Assembly (NCBI GenBank): GCA_036250225.1
Contig: JAPZLL010000002.1
Span: 372,001-436,000, forward strand
Direction of reading: 5' to 3'
Source of the DNA: Cercophora sp. LCS_1
Lineage: Eukaryota > Ascomycota > Sordariomycetes > Sordariales > Lasiosphaeriaceae
Length of the DNA stretch: 64,000 bases
This document shows, one piece after another, positions 45,145 to 55,175 of the stretch. The notes beneath the pieces are model-generated. The model was not told the origin of the DNA and did not search any database. It saw nothing but the letters and a program-made list of their open reading frames with translations. Position 1 is the stretch's first letter, and each line of letters starts with the position of its first letter. Made by a program: the position numbers and the translations under genes.

Positions 45145-47914
45145 TTACGCATCGCTAGTAGCGGGAACAGACTGGTCCGCTGCCTGAGGCGTGGGTGTGG
45201 AGTCAGCCGTTGACTTTACCTCTCCCTTGATTCCGTGAACAACTCTCAGACCTGCAGCCTGCCGCGCGATCGAGTCCAGCTGCTTCTTGAGGTCCAATCG
45301 CTGCTGCACCTCCTCTTCGAGTTTCTCGAAGCTGATAAGCTCGCCTTCCTTCTGGGGATGGTCCGCCGGGAGGCCCATCTCCTTGAAGCGCACCTTGCCC
45401 TGCGCAAGCTCGTCCTAATAGAGGTGGAGTTAGTACGCGAGATGCTAGCCGAACACGTCTCCCACCAATAGCTAGCCTGAGACGTGGTGGGCTGAAGAAC
45501 TTACTTCGCCGAGAATGAGAGCGAAGGGCACGCCGTTCTGTTCGGCGGCCTTGAACTGATTTGGGAGCTTGGGCTTGACCTTGTAAAGGAACTCGGCCTG
45601 TGTGCAAGAGTCAGCCATTATTGATCAGATCACCTGCAGCGCACTGCAGTGGCAATCCTCCGCACAACACGACGTACCTTGATCCCTGCATTCCATAGCC
45701 GGGCACAGACTTGACTCCTTTCCTTGAGCAAACCTGTGAAATCCTTTCCGCCACCAAAAGCCATGACGAAGACGTCGACGTCGTTTTTCCTTGGCTTTTC
45801 GGTCGCCTTTTGAGCCGCCGTCCTTGCCTTGGTGATGGAGAAAATTCGGTCGATACCGAACGAGATACCAACGCAGGGTACCTGAGTCTTGCCAGAGAAC
45901 ATACCGACAAGGTTGTCGTATCTGCCGCCAGCAGCAACAGAGCCTAAACAGTGTCAGGGGTGATTCGACAGGATACCAAAGTGCTTACCAATTCCAAGAG
46001 TTGGGTCATTAGAGCGATCCTCGTCGGGGTCTACGGATTTGCTGGGCTTCTTCTTGGACGACTTTGTCGGTTCCGCCGCAGCGGCAGCAGCAGCCTCAGA
46101 TGCGGTGACTGCCGGCGCTGAGCCTTCTGTTACCACCTCGTAGATAACACCCGTGTAGTCTCGTGGCCGTTAGTTAGAGTCCCCCGCTATCATGATTTTG
46201 AGCGCTTACAGTCGAGACCTCTTGCAAGGGAGAGATCGAATGAAACGGTGTGCATAGCATCAAAATACTCCAAGAGGGTAAAGAGAGTATCGAGATCCGC
46301 CATGCCCTGCTTCATAGATTCATTTTTGCGGAGCTCCTCGTCGGCCTGGAGCTTCTCGAGAAGATCGCGCTTGCCCTTGAGGACGACATATTTACCTATC
46401 CTCGTTAGTTCACTGTGTAGTTGAGTAGGAGATTGGCAACTCACCAATCTTGTCTGCAATCTCCGGGTCCAGCCTCTTCTCCTCGACCATTTCCTTGCGA
46501 ACATCTTCCCAAGGCATCTTGTCCAACTTGTCGACGGCCGACGAGATTGGGCGAATAAGGGGTTCGGGAACACCGCAGACCTGGAAAATACCGTCTAGAA
46601 TCTTACGAGTGTTGAGTTTGATCGTATAAGTCCCCTGCCAGCCAAGGCTGTCGAAGACTTCGTTGATGATACGGATCTGTGGCTGAAGTCAGATCTCAGA
46701 CCTATATGACCAAGAGCCAACTTACAATCTCAGCATCGGGGATCATGGGATCATAGACACCGGCAATATCAAAGCTAGCATACAGAGTCAGAAACTCGAC
46801 AAGATTCCCGCGATTTTCTTGTGACATACTCGCATTGGTACTAGATACTGTTAGAATCTGTTCACGTAGACTAGCTGAGGAAGGGATACATACGAATTCC
46901 CTCATTCTCCCCTTGCTGACGGCAGGTTGGTCTCGACGGTACACCTTGGCGATGTGGTAGCGCTTGATGGACGCGATATCCTTGTTCATCGCCAGATAAC
47001 GTGCTACATCACATCGTCAGGATGTTGAACTTGAGGAAGGCCAAAACTGACATACCGAACGGGACCGTCAGGTCATATCTCAAACTGCAGAGCTCACCAC
47101 CCTGATCTGCCAGATCATACTTTGACCGCTCTGTCAGTTTCAACAGGGCAAACCAGCTTAGGAGTTGGGCGAATCACGCACAATGAGTTTGCTGTCCTCT
47201 CCGTATTTGCCTGCAAGGATCTCCTTCAACTCGAAAACGGGGGTATCAATGGTCGTTCCGCCGTGACGCTCTATTGCCCTCTAGTCAGAACTTCCTCCCT
47301 TTATCATTGCGCCGAATACGCACTGAAGACATCCGTAATCGTGGAGAAGATCTTCTCCCTGATCACCATGTCGACTCCATCCCCTGTAGTCCATCAGTCC
47401 AGGCTCGGTCGAATCGACGATTCGGCGACGGCATACAGTCCTTGGTGCCCTTTGGGGTCCTGATAGGTTTCAATTAGCCAGCTGCAACATGGTACATGTA
47501 TCCACGACCTCCACTGCGCGTGCTCAGGACTTGCGACAGAGCGCGGGGTATGCGATGGCGGGGTAAAGTCGATTGTCGGTTGAGAAAAAAAAATGCTTCG
47601 TGGGTAAAAGATCTGTCCAATGGCCCATGGTTTGTGTCGGAGAGAGCGGTAGGACATGCGCCTGAGGGTGGGCTCGGAATAGAGGCAACTTACTTGATAT
47701 CAAACTTCTGTCCCTTGGGCGCCATGGTTGCAGTGGGGTTGTCTGGCGCCTGACGATGCGTGGGGGGGTTGTTTGAAAAGCTTCGTCGAGTAATTGGAGT
47801 TGGGGGACCAAGCGAGGCTCTGGCTTGAGCGGTTGGGAGTAGTTTGAGTCGTCGGTGTGGCCTATAGGACCGAAAGACGATTGTCCTCGAGGTGTTGAGA
47901 TAGAGGGTGGACAT
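45145..47914 (-). CDS. HTS1: histidyl-tRNA synthetase, probable dual mitochondrial/cytosolic forms
   Basis: A class II aminoacyl-tRNA synthetase that charges tRNA-His. Coding exons are 47914..47694, 47459..47437, 47383..47324, 47270..47182, 47119..47056, 47003..46894, 46840..46830, 46774..46726, 46676..46445, 46395..46210, 46159..45989, 45943..45678, 45597..45505 and 45414..45145; all 13 junctions keep frame. Two in-frame starts exist. ATG at 47725 (ACCATGG, strong) gives a 551-residue cytosolic form beginning MAPKGQKFD. ATG at 47914 (weak context) adds 63 residues rich in Arg/Ser/Thr ending near RRSFSNN, a mitochondrial-type presequence. Family blocks: LRYDLTVPFARYLAMN, REFYQCDFDIAG (completed by an 11-nt microexon), ARGLDYYTGVIYE, and AAGGRYDNLVGMF. 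An Ala-rich, Lys-rich insertion follows ARGLDYYTGVIYE. Confidence 0.93.
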
Positions 47915-50591
47915 GGAAATTCGTGACTCAATTGTGCATCGCCTTTCTTGCAGTTGGGCACAGCAAAACCGGCCCGCCCCAAGACTGCGGGACCATGCAC
48001 GGCTGCGAGGCTGAAGCAGCTGGAAGCCACCCCATTGGGCATCCACTGATTGCGATAACGGCCGCTAAAAAGTTGACCCCTCTGCCCCGCGATCTTGACA
48101 TTGATCAGATGGGAGCTCCCCATCACAGGCCCACAAGCAAATAAACTGGACTGCACCAACATAAAGCGCACCGTTAGTGAGTCCATTTGGATGTCCGAGT
48201 GCATCTGGAAGACTCTTTGTTTGAAAGGTGCACAGCTTGAGTTTGATTGCTTTTTTGGAATGCTCATCTTTTTGCACGGTTTTTTTTTTTCTAGATCCAT
48301 TATTCACCGAGGTCCTTGTTGCTTTCGAAGCATGTCAGTCCTGACAGAAAAGGGCTTGCCAAGGATGTTTGAAACACGTCATATATTCACTCGAAGGGGG
48401 CAGATTCGATATTTAATACAACTTGAACGCTTAAAGTCATTACCTCAAGGCGCCATAAGAAGTATGCGTCGATGCTTGGCGGAATTGTCGATGCCTCGGC
48501 CTGGATGCCTATCTCCTTCCCTAAATGGGCACCAACCAGGTTCGGCGGCTGATTTATTTTGTCAACACTTGAGGCTGACCTCACTGCGATAGTGTTACCT
48601 GACAAGCCTGGCGCCTGGCTCGATTCTTCAGGTGTCTGGTTCCGAACATTCAACGATTACCTGACCCTGAGTCGTCCAAACATGTCAATACATACAGGCC
48701 AGGTATCAGCCATTCCATAGCTTCTGGCTATCATAACTCAGGCAAGTCCTTGACAAATTGAACGACACACAAAAATGTCGAAGGAATATTCATCCACCGA
48801 AAAGGGGTGAATCCAATATTCCAATGCATTACTCAATATTTGAATGCCTCAAACGCTGATGAGAAGACTTCGGGCTTTTTTTGGTTGACGCTTTTCGGGA
48901 TTTTTGATATCTGTCTAGGCCGCTTGAAGTGGCATTCGCTGGTTCAGTGTGCCGTTTTTTTTGTCACCCACTTGCCGAGGGTCTCGATTTCATCTTGTGT
49001 GGCGACCCGATCGCCCTTCTGAATGGTTCTAAACCAAACCTCGGGTTGCATGTTCAGAGTAACAACAGAAGCTAAGGGCGACGACTCACCCAGTTCTCAA
49101 GTCGAACGGCATTCAAGACTTCGGCAACAACCCCCAACCACGGCAACCTTTTATCTAGGCCTGCGCATGCAGGATTCCCAACTATCGACAATTCCACTTG
49201 ACGCCTACGCATTAGGTTCAGTGTCATCTCTGCCATTCTGCTGTTCACTCGGCACCAAACTTGCCGTCGGTATTTTCGCTTTCCAAATCAGGACACCTCC
49301 GTGGCTTGCGCGTCTGCAAGCCAGGCAGCAACTACCTCTCACAAAAATTAGGTAAACGCGACATATTTCCGCTCAATATCAAAACTCTCATTATGAAAAG
49401 TTGTCTTTTCTCGAGGGCTGTCACACGGTCAAAAGTTCCCAGCGCATGAGTCACCAGTTTTGACGTTGAGATTGGCTTCACTGTGCGCCGCCGCTCGGTA
49501 AGCCTGTTTCAGCCGTCGTCCAAAAGCGGCTCCGAAAGATTCTCGTTCCGGCACGGCCCCGGGGAGCTTGAAGGGAAAGCTCTGCGAGGGCCTTCCGCGA
49601 TGCCCAGTTTTTGCTCAGCGGTGAGATATACGACTGATCGTATCATCAAAAAGAAAATAGGATTGGTAGAAATATCCTTACACGACATTTGAGCTTGTTT
49701 GTCTCGGTCGCATATGGCTGAGTGGATGCGCTACTGCGTAGGCACCCCATCCCCGGCAGGGGGCTCTCGGCGATTGAAGCCATTCCATTTTGGGCTAATG
49801 TCTGGTCGTTGTGGACGTCAACCCCGGTGACTTCAATGTCTAGCTGGTAACGGGATAATTTGCATTCTGCTGTGGTTTCAATCTCTATCGCTCAGGTCAA
49901 GGATGCTGCCTGGCGGTCCAGGCTCGGGTTCTGTTGCTTGAGCCCCATGGAGACGTGTTAGCGTCTAGAACCTTCCGATTCACACATCCGGTGGCTTTGG
50001 GGCGGCTGGCGCCGTCTCTCGGCCGCGTAACCGGCGTCCGGGATCAATTACAAGCCCGAAGATGACAGGATTCCAGGACACGAGCGAAGGAAGTAATATG
50101 GTAACCTGGAAAGCGCCGCGCCTTGGCATCCCGCACCCGGGCCCGGTCCAAGACATGCTATTGTCGGTCGTTGGCCGTGATTCATTCTGAAATTCTCGCA
50201 TCGCCCCTTTCCTTTTCCCTGAAAAACATCCCAACTTCGGGGCACCATCCCGCCTTTGTCTGTCCTTTCGAACTTGTGCATTTTGGTTTCTGAATAGCGC
50301 CGTGGTTATATCGGCACGCTTTGGGCGCCTTTTGGCTCCATTGTCCCATTCTCAGTCTCTCCCTCGCCGAGGCTTGCATTCTTAGCCACCGTCGGCTCCA
50401 ACCTAAACTAAGTAGACGATTTTATTTATATCGCCGGGGGCATCGAGAGCCGCACGGGATCCTCGACGCGTCAACGTATATCAGAATCAGCCCCACGTGT
50501 CAAGCTCGAATCAGACAATCTTGGCCTTCGCTCCTGTCCTAGTTCTAACTGATGGAGGCAGCACTGTGTCATTGACCAGACACGTGTGAAA
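47915..50591. other. 2.7-kb divergent intergenic region
   Basis: Promoters of HTS1 (minus) and the ABC transporter (plus). It holds copy 2 of a dispersed repeat (48931-48976). Two CACGTG palindromes, each extended as CACGTGT, lie at 50494-50499 and 50581-50586, close to the transporter start. A TGGCTGAGTGG string near 49713 recalls a tRNA A box but has no matching arms. No gene is supported. Confidence 0.5.
48931..48976. repeat. dispersed repeat, copy 2
   Basis: Partner of 34921-34970 in the same orientation. The core shared string is TTCAGTGTGC, then eight T and GTCACC. Neither copy lies in a gene. Confidence 0.75.
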
Positions 50592-53500
50592 ATGGGGTTC
50601 CGTTTCGGCAACGAGTCCGGCGTTGAGTTGGTCAAGCCACCATTGAAGCCGGCAGCACAGAACGGCGACGAGGCGTCGACACCGTCAACGCCAGATGAGA
50701 AGAAGCAGGTCAAGCAGGACGAAAAAGACAAGACAACCCAGGACGACACCGACAAGCCCAAGGACTCCAATGCGCGCCCCGAGAGAGAAGCCGCGTTCAA
50801 GGACTTTGTACGCGTCTTCAGCTACGCCAAGAACTACGACTATGTGCTCATGTTTGGGTCCGCCATCGCCAGCATTGGCGCCGGCACGACGATGCCACTG
50901 ATGAACATTGTCTTTGGCAGGCTCATTGGTGATTTCACAGCCTATGCGTCCCCGAACTCGCAGGATCAGTCCGCCTTTGAGGCGAAGCTCAACCAGATGG
51001 CCCTCACCCTGACGGGCCTCTTCATCGCCCGCTTTGGTCTCAACTACATCAGCAAGTTCTGCTTCCGTCTCATCGGCATCCGCATGTCGGCCGCCATCCG
51101 GCTGCACTATCTCAGCTCTCTGTTCCAGCAAAGCATCCACGTTCTTGATTCCATGCCCTCGGGCGCGGCCGCAAGCACCATCACGGCCACCGCAAACACG
51201 CTTCAGATCGGCATCTCAGAAAAGCTCGGCACTTTTCTCGAGTACATGTCCACCATAATCTCGGCCATCATTATTGCCTATACCTTCAACTGGCGTCTGT
51301 CTCTGGTGACGTCCAGTGTTATTCTTTTCATCATGATTGTGCTTTCGGTTCTCCTCCCATTCATCATTCAGGCACATACGCGCATGACCAAGGCTGAAGC
51401 CAAGGGCAACTCGGTGGCAACAGAGGCCTTTGCCGGTATCAGGATGATTGCATCTTGCGGTGCCGAAGGGCGTGTCGCTCGGCGGTATGCCGAGTGGGTT
51501 AAGAAGGCCCATCAGGCCGCGTCGTCCATGACGCCACTGTTCTCCATCCAGTTTGGCCTCGTCTTCTTCGGTCTCAACGGTGTCTTTGGGTTGGCGTTTT
51601 GGTACGGCATGAAGGCACTGTCCGAAGGGCATCTTGACAATGTCGGTACCATTATCATTGTGCTCATGTCAGTCATGTTTATGATTATTTCGCTTGAGCG
51701 CATCTCGACACCACTCATCGCCATTTCCAAGGCCATGGTTGCGGCCGCCGAGTTCTTCACCATTATCGACGCTCCGAAGCCCAAGACCGGAACCCTCAAG
51801 GACCCAGATGTGTCGGCAACCGCCGATATTGTCTTCAAGGATGTCCATTTCGCATACCCGAGCCGTCCGTCCAAGAAGGTTTTGGACGGACTGAACCTCA
51901 AGATCAACGCCAATATGAACACTGCCATCGTTGGGCCCAGCGGATCCGGAAAGAGCACTATTGTAGGGTTGGTGGAAGGCTGGTACTCTCTGCACGAGCA
52001 ATATGTGATTGCAAAGGCCATCGCCAAGGATCGGAACAAGAAGAAAAAGAAGGGTAAGAAGGACGGCGAAGCGGACAGTGACGGCGAAGATGAGGCTACT
52101 GCCCCTGCTACTCTGAGTGCCGAGGACCTTGGACCACCGGTGGAACTTCGCGGCACCATCGAGATTGGCGGCGTCCCCATGGACCAGGTCGACCTCAAGT
52201 GGTGGAGGACCCAAATTGGTCTCGTCCAGCAGGAGCCCTTCCTGTTCAACGACACCATCTACAAAAACGTATCGGCTGGTCTGTTTGGCAGCGAGTGGGA
52301 GGATGCCACCGAGGAAGTTAAGCGACAGCTCGTCAAGGAAGCCTGCGCCGAGAGCTTCGCCGATGAATTCATCGATCGTCTCCCCGATGGCTACGACACA
52401 CAGGTCGGCGACTCTGGAACCAAGCTGTCTGGCGGTCAGCGTCAGCGCATCGCCATTGCCCGAAGCATCATCTCTAAGCCCAAGATTCTCATCCTCGACG
52501 AAGCCACCTCGGCCATCGACGTTCGCGGCGAGCGCATCGTCCAGCAGGCGCTGGAGCGAGCCTCCAAGGGCCGCACCACCATTACGATTGCTCACCGCCT
52601 TTCCACCATCAAGAACGCCGACCGCATCTGTGTCCTCCAAAACGGCAAGGTTGTTGAGCGTGGCACCCACGACGGTCTCCTCAAGAACGAGAAGGGTGCA
52701 TACTACGGTCTTGTCCACGCTCAGAAGCTCTCTCTTGGTGACGGCGAAGCCGAGGACACGCTCGAGGAAGAGGATATCAACACGGTTCTCGCGCGCGAGA
52801 AGAGTGCTGCCAAGTCCGAGGCCGAGGCCGCGAAGCACGGTGCACTCTGGAAACAGCGGAATCTCATCAACGGCTTTGGCAATCTTCTTTACGAGCAGCG
52901 GCGCTACTGGTTTCTCCTTGGCATCGCCCTCATAGCCGCCATGTGCGCCGCTGCCTCGCTTCCGATTCAAGCTTACCTGTTTGGACAAATCATCAGCACT
53001 TTTACCCAGAGCATGGAAGACCTCGTCTCTGGCGCCACATTTTGGGCTAAGATGTGGGCCATTCTCGCCGCTGCTGTGGGAGCCAGCTACTTTACAACCA
53101 CATTTGCATCGGCCAGCGCCGAGGCTGGGATCAACGCCGCATACAAGCAGGAATACTTTGAGAGTCTCTTGTACCAGAAGACGGCCTTCTTCGATCTGGA
53201 CGATAACTCGACCGGTCAGCTCTCGTCAAGGCTTTCCAGTGACCCCACGGCGCTGAAAGAGCTCCTTGGCATCAACCTGATGATGATGTCGATTGGCATT
53301 TTTTCCCTTGTCGGTGCTCTTGCTGTCTCGTTTGCATACGGCTGGAAGCTCGCCCTTGTCGCAACATGCGTCACGATCCCTCTTGGTGTTTTGGCCGGCT
53401 ACTACCGCATTCAACTCGAGCTCCAGTTTGTCGCCATGAATGATGCCGTCTTCAAGGAGTCGTCCAAGTTTGGCGCCGAAGCCATTGGCGCGTTCCGTAC

Positions 53501-54668
53501 CGTCAGCGCGCTGGCCCTCGAGAAGAGCATCTGTGACCGCTACGAAAACCTGCTGCAGGGCCATGTTGTCGAGGCATACAAGAAGGCCCGCTGGTCAACA
53601 TTTGTCTTTGCCTATGCCGACTCGGTTTCGCTGGCTTGCCAGGCTCTCATCTTCTGGTATGGCGGTCGGCTGCTTTCAAACCGCGAGTACACTCTCGTTG
53701 CGTTCATGATCACGTACATGGCTGTGATTCAGGGCGCAGACGCCGCTGGTCAGTGCCTGAGCTTCGGGCCTAACGCAGCGCAGGCAACGGCGGGCGCCAA
53801 CCGCATCCTCGAGGCCAGGGCAACCCGTATCAAGGACGATACCTCCAAGGAGTCAACAATCCCTGATACCGAGGGCGGCGTCAAGATCGAGTTGAAGAAC
53901 ATCCATTTCAAGTACCCAACGCGCGACGTCTCCATCTTCAAGGGCTTGAATCTCACGATTGAAAAGGGACAGTTTGCCGCATTGGTGGGTGCTTCTGGTT
54001 CGGGTAAGACGTCGATCGTCAGCCTCTTGGAGCGGTTCTACGATATCTCGCAGGGCCAGATCGTGATGAACGGCAAGGATATCAACGAAGTCAATGTCTA
54101 CGAGTATCGCAAGCTGCTGTCGCTTGTGGCGCAGGAGCCCTCGCTTTTCCAAGGGACCATCAGGGAGAATATCCTTCTGGGTGTTGATCCTGAGACGGTG
54201 ACGGAGGAGCAGCTGCACCAGTGCTGCCGGGATGCTAATATCCACGAGTTTATCGCGTCGCTGCCCGAGGGGTACAATACCAACATTGGCGCCCGTGGTG
54301 TGAGCCTCAGCGGTGGCCAGAAGCAGAGGTTGTCGATTGCCAGGGCGTTGATCAGGGATCCTCGGATCCTACTGCTGGACGAGGCCACGAGCTCGTTGGA
54401 TTCGGAGAGCGAGAAGCTTGTGCAGGCTGCCTTTGAGCGGGTGTCCAAGGGGCGAACGACGATTGCCGTGGCGCATCGGTTGGCGACGATCCAGAAGGCG
54501 GATATAATCTACGTGCTCGGGGAGGGTAAAGTTCTCGAGAAGGGCGACCACAACGAGTTGCTGAAGAAGAAGGGTGTTTACTGGCACATGGTAAGTTCCT
54601 TGCCTTTCCTGAGGGTCCGTATCATTACTGACGTTGTGCAGTGCCATAGTCAAGCCCTTGACAGGTAG
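50592..54668 (+). CDS. ABCB-type full ABC transporter (MDR/P-glycoprotein family)
   Basis: An ATP-driven exporter in the TMD1-NBD1-TMD2-NBD2 order, probably at the plasma membrane; substrates unknown. Exons are 50592..54590 and 54642..54668, giving 1341 residues. NBD1 has Walker A GPSGSGKST (from residue 449), signature LSGGQRQR and Walker B LILDEATSAID. NBD2 has GASGSGKTS, LSGGQKQR and LLLDEATSSLD. Both have the H-loop (AHRLSTI, AHRLATI) and the A-loop Tyr, so both sites look competent. An unusual charged insertion of about 50 residues (about 468-516; a Lys-rich run then an acidic run) lies between Walker A and the Q-loop of NBD1. The 51-nt terminal intron is stop-free and in frame. The frame opens with a GTG two codons earlier; the ATG at 50592 is taken as start. 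Confidence 0.95.
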   Translation: MGFRFGNESGVELVKPPLKPAAQNGDEASTPSTPDEKKQVKQDEKDKTTQDDTDKPKDSNARPEREAAFKDFVRVFSYAKNYDYVLMFGSAIASIGAGTTMPLMNIVFGRLIGDFTAYASPNSQDQSAFEAKLNQMALTLTGLFIARFGLNYISKFCFRLIGIRMSAAIRLHYLSSLFQQSIHVLDSMPSGAAASTITATANTLQIGISEKLGTFLEYMSTIISAIIIAYTFNWRLSLVTSSVILFIMIVLSVLLPFIIQAHTRMTKAEAKGNSVATEAFAGIRMIASCGAEGRVARRYAEWVKKAHQAASSMTPLFSIQFGLVFFGLNGVFGLAFWYGMKALSEGHLDNVGTIIIVLMSVMFMIISLERISTPLIAISKAMVAAAEFFTIIDAPKPKTGTLKDPDVSATADIVFKDVHFAYPSRPSKKVLDGLNLKINANMNTAIVGPSGSGKSTIVGLVEGWYSLHEQYVIAKAIAKDRNKKKKKGKKDGEADSDGEDEATAPATLSAEDLGPPVELRGTIEIGGVPMDQVDLKWWRTQIGLVQQEPFLFNDTIYKNVSAGLFGSEWEDATEEVKRQLVKEACAESFADEFIDRLPDGYDTQVGDSGTKLSGGQRQRIAIARSIISKPKILILDEATSAIDVRGERIVQQALERASKGRTTITIAHRLSTIKNADRICVLQNGKVVERGTHDGLLKNEKGAYYGLVHAQKLSLGDGEAEDTLEEEDINTVLAREKSAAKSEAEAAKHGALWKQRNLINGFGNLLYEQRRYWFLLGIALIAAMCAAASLPIQAYLFGQIISTFTQSMEDLVSGATFWAKMWAILAAAVGASYFTTTFASASAEAGINAAYKQEYFESLLYQKTAFFDLDDNSTGQLSSRLSSDPTALKELLGINLMMMSIGIFSLVGALAVSFAYGWKLALVATCVTIPLGVLAGYYRIQLELQFVAMNDAVFKESSKFGAEAIGAFRTVSALALEKSICDRYENLLQGHVVEAYKKARWSTFVFAYADSVSLACQALIFWYGGRLLSNREYTLVAFMITYMAVIQGADAAGQCLSFGPNAAQATAGANRILEARATRIKDDTSKESTIPDTEGGVKIELKNIHFKYPTRDVSIFKGLNLTIEKGQFAALVGASGSGKTSIVSLLERFYDISQGQIVMNGKDINEVNVYEYRKLLSLVAQEPSLFQGTIRENILLGVDPETVTEEQLHQCCRDANIHEFIASLPEGYNTNIGARGVSLSGGQKQRLSIARALIRDPRILLLDEATSSLDSESEKLVQAAFERVSKGRTTIAVAHRLATIQKADIIYVLGEGKVLEKGDHNELLKKKGVYWHMVSSLPFLRVRIITDVVQCHSQALDR

Positions 54669-55175
54669 TGAGCGATCCTTTGTTTCGTTTCTTTTCTTGT
54701 ATTCATATATTGTTGCATTTGGGATACCACAGCGGGCACTCCTACACGTAGAGTCCACACTTAATAAGGCCTCAGCACTCGATTTTGAAGGGAGGAATTC
54801 ACGGGTATTAAAAAGATGCGGAACAATCCAACTCTAGATATTTTGTTACAATTGCCATCGCCGGCGTGAATAGAAGAGATCAACGCTCCTGATTGTCAGA
54901 ACCTATGATGTCGCCGCATCTGCATGGCTTATCTCTTATCTCGCAGCCGCTTCACCACGGTGCCCCTCGGAGAAGGGCAGATCGGATTTGCTGGTGGTAT
55001 CGATCGGGACTGAAGCTTGATTTTTGCATTTCCGGTTTGGTTGATCAGTGACGGGAAGTCTGAATTGAGTAGTTTTCCCCTCTTTCTCTCATCTCGTCTG
55101 CTCGAACTGTTTTTTCCGTCCCCTTGTTCTTCATGTCAACTTCAACTTAGACGGCTGGCCCTTATCAGTCTGATC
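54669..55175. other. intergenic region, SDR promoter
   Basis: 3' flank of the ABC transporter and promoter of the SDR gene. No coding or RNA signal seen. Confidence 0.5.

Noticed and set aside
49705..49790. Possible tRNA (TGGCTGAGTGG A-box-like string)
   Set aside because: No B box and no cloverleaf pairing.
51669..52988. 439-codon minus-strand ORF
   Set aside because: Antisense shadow of the ABC transporter coding exon, no family features.
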